Assembly (NCBI GenBank): GCA_004352715.1
Contig: SCFE01000075.1
Coordinates: 887,094 to 951,093, forward strand
DNA: 64,000 nucleotides
Origin: Hofstenia miamia
Lineage: Eukaryota; Xenacoelomorpha; Acoela
Reading direction: 5' to 3'
A program made the position numbers and the translations under genes. The notes under the pieces are model-generated. The model was not told where the DNA came from and made no database searches. It saw only the letters and a list, made by a program, of their open reading frames with translations. Positions 11,949-23,726 of the stretch are shown piece by piece; position 1 is the first letter of the stretch; every line of letters starts with the position of its first letter.

Positions 11949-13649
11949 TCACTCTTTGAAGCTTTTGTCATTCAGGGCTCGCAGACAGAAGGCCAGCTTT
12001 GAAACTTTTTCAGGTGCCAATCTGTTTCGCACTTCACTGTGAACAAATCCCATTGAACTAAAAATACGCTCCAAGCCGGAAGACGTTGGTACAATGCTGA
12101 TCAGTGTTTTGGCCAATTCACTCAATTCTTTTTGAAGGTTTCCAAGCAGCTCCTGGGACTTGAAGAAATTGATTAGTGGACAATGTGGTGAAAGACCGTG
12201 CATTTGACGGATAACTTCCTTGCCTCCTCCAATGAACTCCATGAAATGGGGCAATGTAGAACATCTTTCAGATTTGACCCATTCAACTGCTGCATTCCAT
12301 TCAAACTTGTTGAGGTCTTTACCAAGGTACTTTGGGTGCAGCGCATGAGCAGCAAAAAACACTCCGTCAACAGACATGTCATAGCGATACTCAGCACTAG
12401 AAAGCCATTCTCGTCCTTCAGCACCCAATTCCCTGTAGTTATTCAATAATTCTTTCCAAATCTGCAAAGCATCCGCAAGAGTGACATTGTCTCCCTGAAC
12501 CTTATCTACGGCAATTGCAATGGGTTCCAAAACTTTAGTTCCTTCCTCTACTTGGTGATACAAAGCCAAGTCTGAAATGTACTTCTTCACAGTGTTGCTA
12601 TTGCCATTCGCAAACACATCAGGGTTTTCATTGGTCACTTGGCGCAAAAGATTCCAGTTGCGGATGTACCACTTCAAAAGCTTAACAGAAGTATTCCACC
12701 GAACTTCACTTGGAATGACGGGTTTTGTGGAACCTTCTTTCTTTGCCAACAGTCCATGTGGCACATGAGAGTTCTTAAATAGCTTTGCAATCACGGTTAT
12801 CTTGTTGATAATTTGTTTGGGTGTCAAATCTTTAGCAAGGAGATTGAATTGATGAGCAACACACCCCACATGTATCAAGGAGTCAATTTTCTTGGCTACC
12901 AGTCGTCTCATTTTGGTCATATTCTCTGCGTTATCTGTTGTAAGAGCTACAACTGTGCATTCATATGATTCCTCTGCATACTTAATGGCTTTTAATGATA
13001 ATTGTGTTAAGTTCTCTGCTGTATGCCGTTCTGCACCCATTTCAAACGTTTCCAGGAGATAAACTTGATCAGCAAATTGAACTGAACAACAAACCAATGA
13101 CTCATTATTGCAGTTTGTCCATCCATCAACATTCATTGTCACCATTTTGCCTGACAGCCGCTTTCGAGCAATTTCTTGTTGCTCTGAAAAGACATTATTT
13201 AAAATCTGATCACCCAATTTTTGTCTATTCGGTGGCTCATATCCCGGATGTAAGCTCTTTACAAGTTTCTAAACACATAAATGATATTCATAGTAGAGTA
13301 TTGAATAACTTACCTTAAAGTAAGGTGACTCAACAGCTCTGAAGGAAATGTTGTTAGCAAAGAAAAACCGACCAACGTCCTTGTCGAATTGCTCTTTTTG
13401 AACTGGATTAGTGGATACAACAAACTGACTCATTTTGGGTTGCTTTGACGCACTTGGCTCCAAACTAGCAACGGAAGTTGCCTGCTCATGCTCATGGCAA
13501 GTATTTGTATGGAACTTGTTAAAGTGCTTTTTCATACGATCAACAAGTGGTGCGAGTTCATGACTGCAATGTCTGCATTTGGCACGATTGGCAGAAATCC
13601 TTTCAAACTCACTCCAAATGGCATCCAATTTCCTGCCTGTTGAACCCAT
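11949..13649 (-). CDS. hAT-family transposase (BED finger, DUF659/RNase-H core, hAT dimerisation)
   Basis: Predicted as two exons, 13649-13314 and 13268-11949, giving 551 residues. Exon 1 carries a BED zinc finger at about residues 10-50 (C25-x2-C28 with H42 and H47). Exon 2 holds the catalytic core: D160 in the NVDGW motif, D224 in TTDNAEN, a C248-x2-H251 motif (CVAHQFNLL), W303 in the EVRWN insertion-domain motif, and E512 in SSGLERIFSS, which starts the C-terminal dimerisation region (about 491-544). This is the full D-D-E and CxxH set of hAT transposases, which excise and insert their element in the nucleus. The start at 13649 gives the BED exon its N-terminus. A good 3' splice site (TTTGTTTTATTTCAG, AG at 13656-13655) lies just upstream, so a further 5' non-coding exon is possible. 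No key residue is missing. Confidence 0.92.
13269..13313 (-). other. 45-nt phase-0 intron in the hAT transposase gene
   Basis: On the minus strand the donor is AAG/GTAAGT and the acceptor is TATGTGTTTAG/AAAC. Removing exactly 45 nt joins exon 1 ending in SPYFK to exon 2 beginning KLVKSLHPGYEPP in the same frame. The length is a multiple of three, yet the intron ends in an in-frame TAG that is the acceptor itself, so an unspliced message stops after 126 residues, just past the BED finger. Confidence 0.8.
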
Positions 13650-13969
13650 TCAATCTGAAATAAAACAAACCTTATGTACATTGAGAGCTTAGTTACAAAA
13701 TCGTTACTCTTGAGAAAATCCAAAAAACGAACTGGACCGCTGTAAATAACTGAAACTTTTGTTATTGCAAGAACTGCAACTAAGTCGTTTATCCTTGAAA
13801 GACGACGAACCGTTGTTTTTTTAGTCTATGTCAAAGTCTCATTTTGCAACTAAGTCACTTTGCACAAAGGCCTTCGATATGTATATAAAGTATGTAACTT
13901 CTGGTAACCGTTGCTTGTAAAAAGTTTTAAAAAAAAACATCTAAAAAAACATTTGTAAAAAAAACGTCT

Positions 13970-14018
13970 GTTTTAAACAGTGTTTAAAACACTGTTTTAA
14001 ACACATGTGTTTTAAACA
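13970..14018. repeat. Right subterminal palindromic array of the hAT element
   Basis: Repeated CTGTTTTAAACAG, TGTTTAAAACA and ACACATGTGT motifs overlap, so nearly every base falls in a short palindrome, within about 60 bp of the right end. It mirrors the left array, though the core has changed from ACGT-centred to TTAA/CATG-centred copies. Confidence 0.65.
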
Positions 14019-14873
14019 TGTCAACCCTGTTTGAAGGATACAATTTTTTGACAAATAGTTCAGAAAAAAATAGGCAAAATCTTGAATAAGTACAGGATTC
14101 ATGCATGGTATTAATAGAAATCATGAAGGGATTTAAATTTGCTAGAAACGTTTAAATATCCATTGCTGCAATAATTAATAAAAAATTAATTAGCAGCATC
14201 GCAAAGATGAAATGAATAATGAACTGCAAAGAAAATAAATATAGAAAATAAAAATTAAAAAAGAGAAAGGAACTGTCACTTAGGTGGACACATATGACGG
14301 AAATACAATGATAGGTAAACAGGTTTCGTATTGTTTGTAAATCTCATAAATGAAAATTGTCAAACCTGTCTGGTTTGTTTGAATAGTAAAATGCCAAAAA
14401 TAAATAAAGTAATTAAGGTTCGTTTCCCAAAAATTCAGTTAATAAAAATTTGAAAAGCATTGCTAACACGGTAACCCGAATGTGCTCACTATCATTGAAA
14501 AATTAATTGAGGAAAAAGAGTAGTAAGTTATATGTGAAGTAAAATAATTGAAATAAAAAACTAAAACGATTTCAGGTTATTACGGCAGTCAATGTATACC
14601 CATATTTAGCCGAAATGCGAAAAGAAAATTGATACAATGAGAGATGGAGACTGATCTTATTTCAAAGGTTAAGCAAAGAGAAAGCCCGTAAAAATTTATT
14701 TTGTAGCATCAATTTCACAAACCAAATTACATTCCATAGTTAAATACGTGGAAACCAAATAATAGCAAACGGTTGATTTCGCGATTATCAAAATTTCTAT
14801 TAGCTGAAGCAATAAGTTCGCGAGATTTCAAGTTTCAGGAACATTAGTCTCCGATAAAAACTGATAATTAGAG

Positions 14874-15082
14874 CAGAGTAACTTAAGCTATGACACTGCG
14901 AGTGCTCGAGATGGACTCGGGGTCGCAACCAAACAATTCGAGTACTCGAAAACAACTCGATGTTTGCTTGAATGGCATTTTTTTCCTTCATGTCTTGCCT
15001 TTCATTATTATATCTCGGCTCAAACTCGATTCGAACCTCAAAAGTCAACTTGCAGGGCTAATGAGCCCCGCGTTCAACTCTG
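14874..15082. mobile_element. Possible hAT-type MITE or solo end with CTCGAG-rich interior
   Basis: The right end, reverse complemented, reads CAGAGTTGAACGCGGGGCTC, a convincing hAT-type terminus. A candidate left end CAGAGTAAC at 14874 is weak, and the flanking 8-mers (AATTAGAG and ATTCAAAT) agree at only four positions. The interior is rich in CGAGTNCTCGAG and GGGCTNATGAGCCCC palindromes. The right end is likely; the left boundary is uncertain. Confidence 0.35.
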
Positions 15083-15853
15083 ATTCAAATAAACCACTCT
15101 CACAATACACATAAAATGCATAGAGACAGAAACGGTGTCTGGTGAAATTTGTGAGACGTTTATTAAAAGTTCGGTACCTGCAAAATCGAACTGGAAGGGA
15201 AATAAATTTATTATTTTCAAAAGAAATCCATTAGTAATCAAGTCAGAAAATTATTACCAATAAAAATAATGCTGCTGTAGCTAGTAAATGAGGTCATTAA
15301 TTTTGTGGGCGAAGCTTTGTGAGCACATGCAGAAATGGTCTGTCAGATACAGTTGTATAATAATAACCACACACGTATCCCTTGCTATAAATTACATCAC
15401 CACTCTTCAGACAGCAATAAAAGCGAGGAATTAATTAATTCACTGATTTCTGACAAGCTGTAAATCAATTCAGAAAAGCTGAATTTCTATTTTCAATGTA
15501 CAAACAAATTACTTCGCTGCAAAAAAGCTTCTGTCTTGCGAATTTGTAAAGACATTGAAAAGTTACAAATACCTCAGTACAATGATTTGGTAATTTCTTT
15601 GACAAACATTCAGTCGTCTTCGTATAATGAAGGCAACAAACAGTAGAAAAAGTTCTCACAATTAATTACAATGAAGTGCGAATTTCCTATTCTACACGTT
15701 TTGAATAAACAGTAATAAAAATATCAGTATGGTATTTCATTACTTTTTTCACAGTAGACAAACCTTATTCGGCTCCCAAAAAAAATCAACGTGAATGAAC
15801 TTGCTTAATTCGATTTTTAACAATTCTGCAATTTCCAATAAGGTTTATGGAAA

Positions 15854-15854
<1 letters not shown>

Positions 15855-15890
<36 letters not shown>
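15855..15890. repeat. (TA)n microsatellite
   Basis: A pure TA run. Confidence 0.95.
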
Positions 15891-15893
<3 letters not shown>

Positions 15894-16331
15894 TTTAATA
15901 TTACAAAATGTTGGAAGAAAATCGTTCAAAATTTTTTTAACAAACCATGACAAAATATGCCCAATGAGTTGAGCAATACCAAGCCAAACCGTGATCGACA
16001 AAAAATTTATTTTCTGCCCATTTCTGTCTTGTGAATAAACATTTTGAGTGCGACGACTTTTTTGTCTAGTTATTTGCACAACTTTTAAGGCACTAGTTTT
16101 CCAACCCCGATAGAAAATTTTATAATTCAATTTTGATATTGTTGATCTGACCTGGCATTACAGTAAATAGTAGTTCTGTAGTACTTTTATTGGCTTTTAA
16201 AGATAATGAAAAAATTTTGAATCGCCTATTGAAACATGAATGCTTTAAAGAAAAAAATTATAAATTGTCTGTGAATTGTAAGGAACACCTTAAGAATGAA
16301 TAATACACTATCAGGAGATATAGCTATCTTC

Positions 16332-16600
16332 TGCTTGTAAAATTTGATTATGCAGATTTTTCTTATTTTTTCATTCAATATACCATAATCATATTTAAAA
16401 TGATTATGAAATGATATAAAGAGCTATGTAAAAATTGCTGAGAGCGCAATATTTTTTAAAAAAATTATCGAACTAAGACTAGTTTCATTAAAAGGTTCTA
16501 TGTGGCGAGTGGAGCCGAGCCGAGCCGAACCGAGCCGAAAATACTCAAAAGTAAAACGAGCTGAGCCGAGATTAAAAATTGCGGCTCGTTGACTAGTCTG
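16332..16600. mobile_element. hAT-type MITE, family B (5'-truncated copy)
   Basis: This shares the interior of the element at 5544-5858 in the same orientation, starting at TCTGCTTGT and running through the CTTATTTTTTCATTCAATAT and GAGAGCGCAATATTTTT stretches. The right end, reverse complemented, reads CAGACTAGTCAACGAGCCG, matching the left end of the complete copy. A GAGCCGAGCC tandem core at about 16511-16538 is expanded here. No left inverted repeat was found. Confidence 0.7.
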
Positions 16601-16608
16601 AGTATATA

Positions 16609-19600
16609 TTAACCATAGCACTACTATCTATTATAATTAATGTTTGCTAACAAAGATTGAACACACCACTGAATTTTGAAATACAGTTAAAGAAAGGAAA
16701 ATACTTGACCTGGCCAACACATTAACTTAATAATTGTAAAAAATGTGTTCATACATTTTTCTACTTCAAATAAATTAAAATAATTACTAAGGTTTGTATA
16801 TCGAGGCAGAGATGCAGGCCCGTTGCGCCAAGTTGCGCTAGACCGCTTACTGATTTGCATTCGGGCCTGGATCTAAAGATGTCGGGAACAGTTGCAACTC
16901 TATGCCTAAGTGTCAGTATTTCAGGCAAAACACTGTAAAACATGAAGCATTTATACCATTCTAATATTTTAACTAGCTTTCGTTAGATCTTTTATGAATA
17001 TCGTCATTAACGTTATGTCATTGACGCAAGAATTAAATATGGTCATAAATATAACAGAAAAGCTATTGTTCTGAATGAATTGAAGCAGCTGTGTGAGAAA
17101 AGTTCCCACATCCTACAAACCATATGTTTTTTGTTAAATTTACAACGTAGAAAACAGATTTTTACTTCAAAATGTATTAAAAAGGTCCAAAGTAAAGGAA
17201 ATAGATTAATTGGAAATTCCCTGCTATATAACTGTCACAGAAAAATCAATCGTATTGATGGCATTTGTTGAATATAAAGATGACATTAAATGGAGTCAAA
17301 CAAGGTATAATTATAGAAACGTTACATAAAATACGCGGGAAGGAAAATGTTAATTAATTTCAACTGCATTCAATAAGTAAGAAGATAGTGATCGACTATC
17401 GTAGTTAGTGTCAAGAATATAAAATGTATATTTTTTCAAGAAAACATTTTGTTAAATTTTAAATGTTTACGGTTTCCTTTAACATTTTAGACATTCCTGC
17501 AACATTTTAGACAGACCTGGAAGCAGGTCGAACCGTGGATTATGTCAATATAACTGCATTCTGTGTACATAATGAATAATCAGCGAAGCATCAATAGCAA
17601 ACAAAATTTTTATTGTGATTATCATTACTATATTACTCTTGATACAAGGCTACCTCTTTCTTCAAGCATAATAAAGGTCCAATAGGAGTTCCAATGTTAA
17701 CCAAGGAAATATTAGGGATAGCGATTACAAGTATTAGTTTACAGGGCAGGAAAGCGAATATTTATTATTTCGGGTATGTTTTATCAGTCCCTGCAAACAA
17801 ACCGGACTCAAAATTTTAAAATTTCAAAGATCTGATAAAATATTTTCGTGTATTTTTGGGTTTAGGCGCATACATTTTCACTATGTTGACCCAATGTGCG
17901 TCTAACCTACTATTTTATAACAATACATTAATTTACTTGCCTTAGATCAGATCCGTCATGGCCCGATCCACGGATTTGAATTATTATTTGGCCGACTCGA
18001 AACGCATGATTATGAATTTGTTGAATTAAAAACCCTAACTGAACATGCTGACTCGATGTCCATTCGTTGCGGATTGATCAACTCCAAATCAAGCGCATAT
18101 GTAATTAAAGTAATCATAACAGTTTTCTCCGAGTGACTGAAAGTAGAAACTGATTAAATGAGAACAGCGTAATCCATATTTAGAGACATTTACTAACAAA
18201 ACAAACTATTGCAAAACATATATGCTTCAGTTGTTCAATTGTTTGGTTTTACATATACATTTTCTGTTCTATTGTATTTGGCTAAGATCGATATAGAAGG
18301 AAATGGGAATGATTAAATGATCTCAATACAACCTCATATGTAAAATACTATGAGCTCAAAATTCTAAAATGCACCAAAGCAATAAAACCTTGACAAACAT
18401 AGTATTTTTCAAAAAACGCTTTTCGTAATACGCATGGAGCATGGCGAGGTAGTAGCAGTTCACTTAAGCCGAAGTACTGTAATTTTTTATTTGGCCCAAA
18501 GGCGTTTAAAACTTAGTCCTAAAAATTTTGGGTAGTGTTTTTTCGGATACAGGTAAACTAGGCAAAATAGCTGACACACAAATCCTTAAATAGTATTTAA
18601 CACGAAATCTAAAATGATATTTTTGTATAACCAATGCTTTCGTCTGTGAATGGTGAATAACGGAATACTTTTTCTGTAATGATAGTACTGATTCAAATTG
18701 AATTATTTATTAAAGTCATTTCATGAATATTTCCATATCACATATAGATACGGTGTTCAAATAACCTGGAGAAACGTTGTTAGGATACTTCCAAACAGAT
18801 TGACACTTGTAAAAAAATAGCTTACGCAAAATTTATCAAGTAGATTAGGCAAACTGATAAAGTCCAATTGAGAAAACTGAAGACAATACGGAAAGAACGT
18901 ATAGCAAATGTTAGCGACAAAGATGAAATCGGGTACAAATGCTGGATCCGAACAAGGATTGCACCAGCGCATTAGTGTACACGGATTCTAGTCGATACCA
19001 TACGTCTTTACCCGACTTAAATCTTGGAAACATTTTCAAGTAAGTGATATACATTAGTTATTCACATGGTAGTATTTAATTAATCTCTAACTACCTCAAT
19101 AACTCTTTGTTAATTAATGGCTTGCATAATATGACAATTAATTGGATATGCTGCACTAAATATATCATTTCTTAATTCAATCAACCATATAACAGAGAAA
19201 TGTTCAGTGCAGTTGTGCTTACAACACATCTCACGTACAAATCTTCCCTTTTTGTCTACATTCAGGTGCTTTTTAAACAACCTCCTCTCTTCTTTCTCTT
19301 AGGACTGTATGAAGAGTGATCTTTGATATTTCTTGAAAATGGTGATCTCAATTATGTTGCAAAATTTCGTGCAGTTGGTGGCAGATTAGGCGGCAATTTT
19401 CACTCACTAATTTCTAATTTGGTTAAACTATTTTCTAGGTCCAAAAGACATTTTTATTGGGGGCTTGGAAGTTAATAGATATAAATGGCCTTAAACTATA
19501 TAGTTGGCTAGATATCCAACATCAATTACGGTATAAAAGATTTTCACAGGCCAGCATCTTGTAAGTCTATGAAAAGTGTGCTCCCTAATCTTTCTATCCA

Positions 19601-20671
19601 TAAAGTCGACATCACCTTTTTATTGTAATATATTATGTTAGTCTACAATGTTAGTCTTTTTTGTCATTTGATGAAATGGCTTGGTCATGAGACATAGAGG
19701 ATATAAGATTATAACATTTCCTTTTTTGGTACATTGCCACAAATTATCGCATTGACGTAATATCAAAAAAGGGTTGAATATTGCTCAGATGACTTATTTA
19801 GTGCAGTGGACAAAAATGTTTCGTTTCTTCCCATCCTCACTGTGCATAAATAAGTAAGGCGATGTTGCTGCAGCTTTGGTTAGCTATCACTACCATATGA
19901 ATCAACTTGGAGTGTGCAGTCATTGCTATTGATATCAAAATATGCATTGCTAACGTCACTATCACTCTCACTAGCAGCAACGCCTTTCTCGTTAGTAGTG
20001 CTGCTTACATTCTGATATTTTCCACAATACTAAAACCAAAATAGATTTGTGTTAACTATAATGATCAAATAAGCATAATAAAACCCCTAAACAATGTTAT
20101 TTTTAAAAATACTTAGTTGGGGACTACATGGACCCTAATAGTCTTAGGCGGTAATAAAAAACTATATCACTCCCAGTTTAGTAAGAAATAGGGTTAAGTC
20201 TATTATTGCAGTACAGTTATGCTGGCACACGAGAACTATTAGATGTCACTGATGGAGAGTTGCCTAGACAAATGTCTATATGCTGTGTTAGATGAAAATG
20301 TGCCTCTGGGGTCCATATGGGGGCCTTTGTCTGGTTAACTCTTTTATACCTAGAGAACTTTTCGAACGCGCCTTCATTTCCTAAAAAAATCGCTTAATTT
20401 AAAAGCACAAATATTTTGGCTTCTATAGTAGTATATTATAATACATTATATATGAAGCAAGTGTGAAGTTGTATAAGGCCTAAGTAGATAAATATTTATA
20501 TCTTTACACCAGTATGTCTTCAATATTCCTCAGTAGTAATTGTGCAAGAAAACAACATAGTTCAAATTATTTTATTAGAGTAATTTACAATCAGATGTTA
20601 TATTAGTCAATAGAGTTTGAATATAGATAGAATAGATAAAAAAATCGGTAGATAGGCTCCGACATTGCACG
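16609..20671. other. AT-rich intergenic DNA
   Basis: No gene recognised. Noted inside: a possible but poorly supported MITE at 16807-16902; the GACCTGGAAGCAGGTC hairpin near 17516; a 44-bp TTAGGCGCA...TGCGTCTAA inverted pair near 17865-17909; and a minus-strand frame at 18972-18757 with hydrophobic stretches that I cannot assign. The inverted GGACTACATGGACCC / GGGGTCCATATGG pair at about 20126-20330 may belong to a worn element. Confidence 0.4.
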
Positions 20672-20679
20672 GATAGACG

Positions 20680-20841
20680 CAGGGGTGTACACTGGATTTT
20701 TGATGGTCTTGATAATGTGAAAATATAAAAAATAGATTGTAAAAATGTATTTCCCCACTTAGTTTATAAAATTTTTTAAATATTTTTGCCGAGCATTTTT
20801 TGATTTAACCAATCAAAATCAGATTTTTGCAAACGCTACTG
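20680..20841. mobile_element. Possible hAT-type MITE
   Basis: Left end CAGGGGTGTACAC and right end (reverse complement) CAGTAGCGTTTGC agree at about half their positions, and both are followed by a GATTTT(T)GAT(T)GGT block. Flanks GATAGACG (20672-20679) and GATAGGAG (20842-20849) agree at 6 of 8 positions. Plausible, but decayed. Confidence 0.4.
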
Positions 20842-20849
20842 GATAGGAG

Positions 20850-22426
20850 AAAATCACATTTTTCCAAAAAGAGATTTAAAAGAAAGCAATATAGTGTGAA
20901 AAAAATTATCAAAAACAACTACTAAACAGAAACTATATGCGAATTTTAAAATAGACAGCATTTCTACAAAATATATAACACTCCAAATATAAACATGAGT
21001 AACCATTAGTGCTATCTTTAGGTAACAAACCGATTTATCAGCATTTTGAAAATTTTTATCGAAGCCTGCTAAGAAATATTGAAAGGTTTTTACATGGACA
21101 CATCTATGGGGTAGGGCGCTCTCATGCAATGAGAAACATTAAAATTATTTCCATGGATAGTTCTCAGATAATGAAGCGGTCTAATGCTCATGGGAACAAC
21201 AACTACCCTGAAGTATTTTTGTAATCTGCGGACAATCTGTGTGAGCGCCGTCCGTAGGTCCGGTCACGAAAAAGATAGGAGACAATGATCTTTCTTGGGG
21301 TGCTTTTAGGTTTTAAACATCTTCGTTTGTTCGTGAGTTATAGGCATTTAACATTTTTTCTTGAAGGCATCACACATTTTTAAAAATTCCTAGTGGAAAT
21401 AGGATTAAAAGCAGTAGTGGTATTGTATCACTATGCAAATGATCTAATGATATAATACCCGGTGCTTTGCAAATGTTTTGAAAATTGTACCAAATGTAAA
21501 AGTTGATCATCCATTCTACAAGTTGATAAGGGGCGATAAATTAATAGTTATAAATGCGTACAGCACACAACAGAATTATGAAATGACTCACGATAGTAAA
21601 TGAATATTCATGATTCTCCAAATATAAAATATAATTGATACGTTAAAACGCCCTCTATCAATGGGGGTTGTTAACGTACTTGGGTCTGCCATTTTCTTTA
21701 TCAATGTTTCACCATTGGTCTGAATTCTGACGGCCTTTGATGCGCTAATGAGGGGATTCAAAGACATTGATAGAATGTGAACATCACAGATAATATGCCA
21801 ATACACCTTAATTTTATTTGCTGTTTTAAACAGCAGTGCTGTTAGGAGCCTGGCATATTACTTAAAACAAATAAACTATAAAGGGCGTACCAAGAAAATT
21901 TTCACCGTAGGCAGTAAATTTTGAAAGGCGCTATTGATCAAGGTCATTTTACCAATATTCTCAGATATATAAAAAACTGACTTCTGTTTTCCTAACTCTC
22001 TCAATTTTTCTAAGCCATAAAAACTAAGTTAAGAATAATTTGAATTTAACGTGATAGGGTTAAAAAGGTTAATGCTACTGAAAATATAATGAATATAAAT
22101 CTTCAAATAACGCGGTTTGAACAGTGGAACTACGAAAATCAAATTGATCGCATTTTTCTTGAAAATTGACATTTTTGTACCCTACTGCATCTGAATCTCA
22201 GTTCCAATTGATAAATTAAAAAAGAAATGATAAAATAAAAAAAGGAAATTTCACAATGTAGTTGAGTCACTACTCCAACCTAATGAAATCAAAGCAAACA
22301 AAAGAGAATTGATGTAAAAGATTAAATTAATGAAATGAGTTTATGAAGAGAAATGCCAAAGACCAAATGTTCAGTTGTGATACGCAATAAAATCGAAACT
22401 CATCACATCACATTAAGAAATCCGAC
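20850..22426. other. AT-rich intergenic DNA
   Basis: No gene recognised. A stretch at about 21188-21260 (starting CATGGGAACAACAACTA and ending near GAGCGCC) resembles 30627-30680 and may be a second piece of the same repeat. Confidence 0.4.
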
Positions 22427-22429
22427 TAA

Positions 22430-22568
22430 GGCTACGGTTAGACTATGTGATTGGTGGCAAGAGCAGTTACAAAACGTCACATCGCAAATTATCTCGGGTG
22501 GGTAGACGTGCGAATGTACCAAAATATGAGTAATCACGCGTAACCAGTCACCTAGTCTAAGAATAGCC
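22430..22568. mobile_element. PIF/Harbinger-type MITE
   Basis: A 139-bp non-coding element. The left end begins GGCTACGGTTAGACTA and the right end, reverse complemented, begins GGCTATTCTTAGACTA; over 26 bases 21 are identical. The element is bracketed by TAA at 22427-22429 and 22569-22571. A 3-bp TWA duplication with GG-starting ends is diagnostic of PIF/Harbinger. No coding capacity. Confidence 0.8.
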
Positions 22569-22571
22569 TAA

Positions 22572-23685
22572 AGTAGCATACAGATGTACACAATTGTGCA
22601 ATTTTTTAGATTTAACAGTGTTAATAACAAACGTGTGCACGCGAGTTTAAATTTGTTGTTAATCAAATTTGAACAATTTATTTCGTTATACTTTTCGCTT
22701 CGAAAAGTTGGAAATATGTACGCGGTTGTGTGAACGTTTAAATTTATTCTTCGATTTCCTCTAGTTAAAAAGTTCAAGCTCAAGATGCTTTACAAATTTG
22801 ATCTATTTATTTCAAACTGCTTTATTAAGGGGCTTGCACCTTGCACACGATAAATCTTAACTACAGTAAAAAAAATTTTGACAATATTAGAAACACTTAG
22901 CGGGTCGCATGTCAATACATTAGCTTTGGGCTTACGATAAAAATGGTAAAAAAATATTTAGTGAGATTATTTGATTTAATAGCTATATGGCGGCTAATGT
23001 ACCAAATTGACCTGATAGATTAAAAACTAAGTCCAATTGAACTGTTTATTGCGTGGTTGCAATATTTTGACCATATTGTAATTTTGGTGTACAAAAATTA
23101 AAATCAGAAAATTGGGAGATAGTTTGAATTGGTAATTAGTTAGTGTTAAACTCGTCGCACTCCTAATCCAAAACCTGCTAACACAAGCAAAAGCTGCAAG
23201 ATTTTGGGCGCAAACCGCGCATTCTGTAATTATACATGTACTACATGATTTGTTAACCGCAGATGCAGCCGCTCCTTGAGCGTGGCTAAGCATGAAATGC
23301 ATCGGGAGGCAGCAATTTCGTGGCTGGCACACACTTCTTATTAACAATAGAAACACCTTTGACAAAAGCAGACTTTTGCTTAAAAATGCCAAAAGACTGA
23401 TCGTCTGGTATGCAAATTCGCCAAGGAAAAGGAATTAAAGTGTGTATCCGGTTAAAATTCGAAATTTTACTAATCATTACCGCAAAAGTCATTTTATTGT
23501 TATGCTATAACAATTCTTTTGGCTACCTGCAAGAAATGTGTACGTTGAAATGTTATTGCAAACTTCTTGACTACCCAGAAAGTTGTACACATAAATATAG
23601 GTGTGCCCGCTACTGAAATATTCAGATACCAGCCAATTTCTATCTAATATAATATCACTAGATCGTCTCACAATTGGATGTTGTT

Positions 23686-23726
<41 letters not shown>

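Larger units (their letters stand above)
11749..14029 (-). mobile_element. Apparently complete hAT DNA transposon
   Basis: A 2281-bp element. The left end reads CAGGGTTGACACATTT and the reverse complement of the right end reads CAGGGTTGACATGTTT, so the first 11 bases are identical. It is flanked by TTTGAGGG (11741-11748) and TTTGAAGG (14030-14037), an 8-bp target duplication with one mismatch. CAGGG-type ends with 8-bp duplications are the hAT signature. Inside both ends are clusters of self-complementary AAACGTTT / GTTTTAAAC motifs (11784-11822 and 13970-14018), the arrangement expected of subterminal transposase-binding sites. The enclosed gene has no frameshift or premature stop once one short intron is removed. 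The near-perfect duplication and open gene suggest a young, possibly active copy; activity itself cannot be seen from one sequence. Confidence 0.93.
14038..16331. other. AT-rich intergenic DNA
   Basis: No gene recognised. It contains the possible MITE at 14874-15082 and a TA microsatellite at 15855-15890. Confidence 0.5.

Noticed and set aside
12173-13723. Additional open frames overlapping the hAT transposase on both strands
   Set aside because: Out-of-frame or antisense shadows of the real coding sequence.
16807-16902. Possible hAT MITE with CAGAGATGCAGG and TAGAGTTGCAAC ends
   Set aside because: Ends match only partly and the flanking 8-mers agree at 4 of 8 positions.
17742-17793. CAGGGC...TCCCTG pair resembling transposon tips
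   Set aside because: Only about 50 bp apart and no matching flanking duplication.
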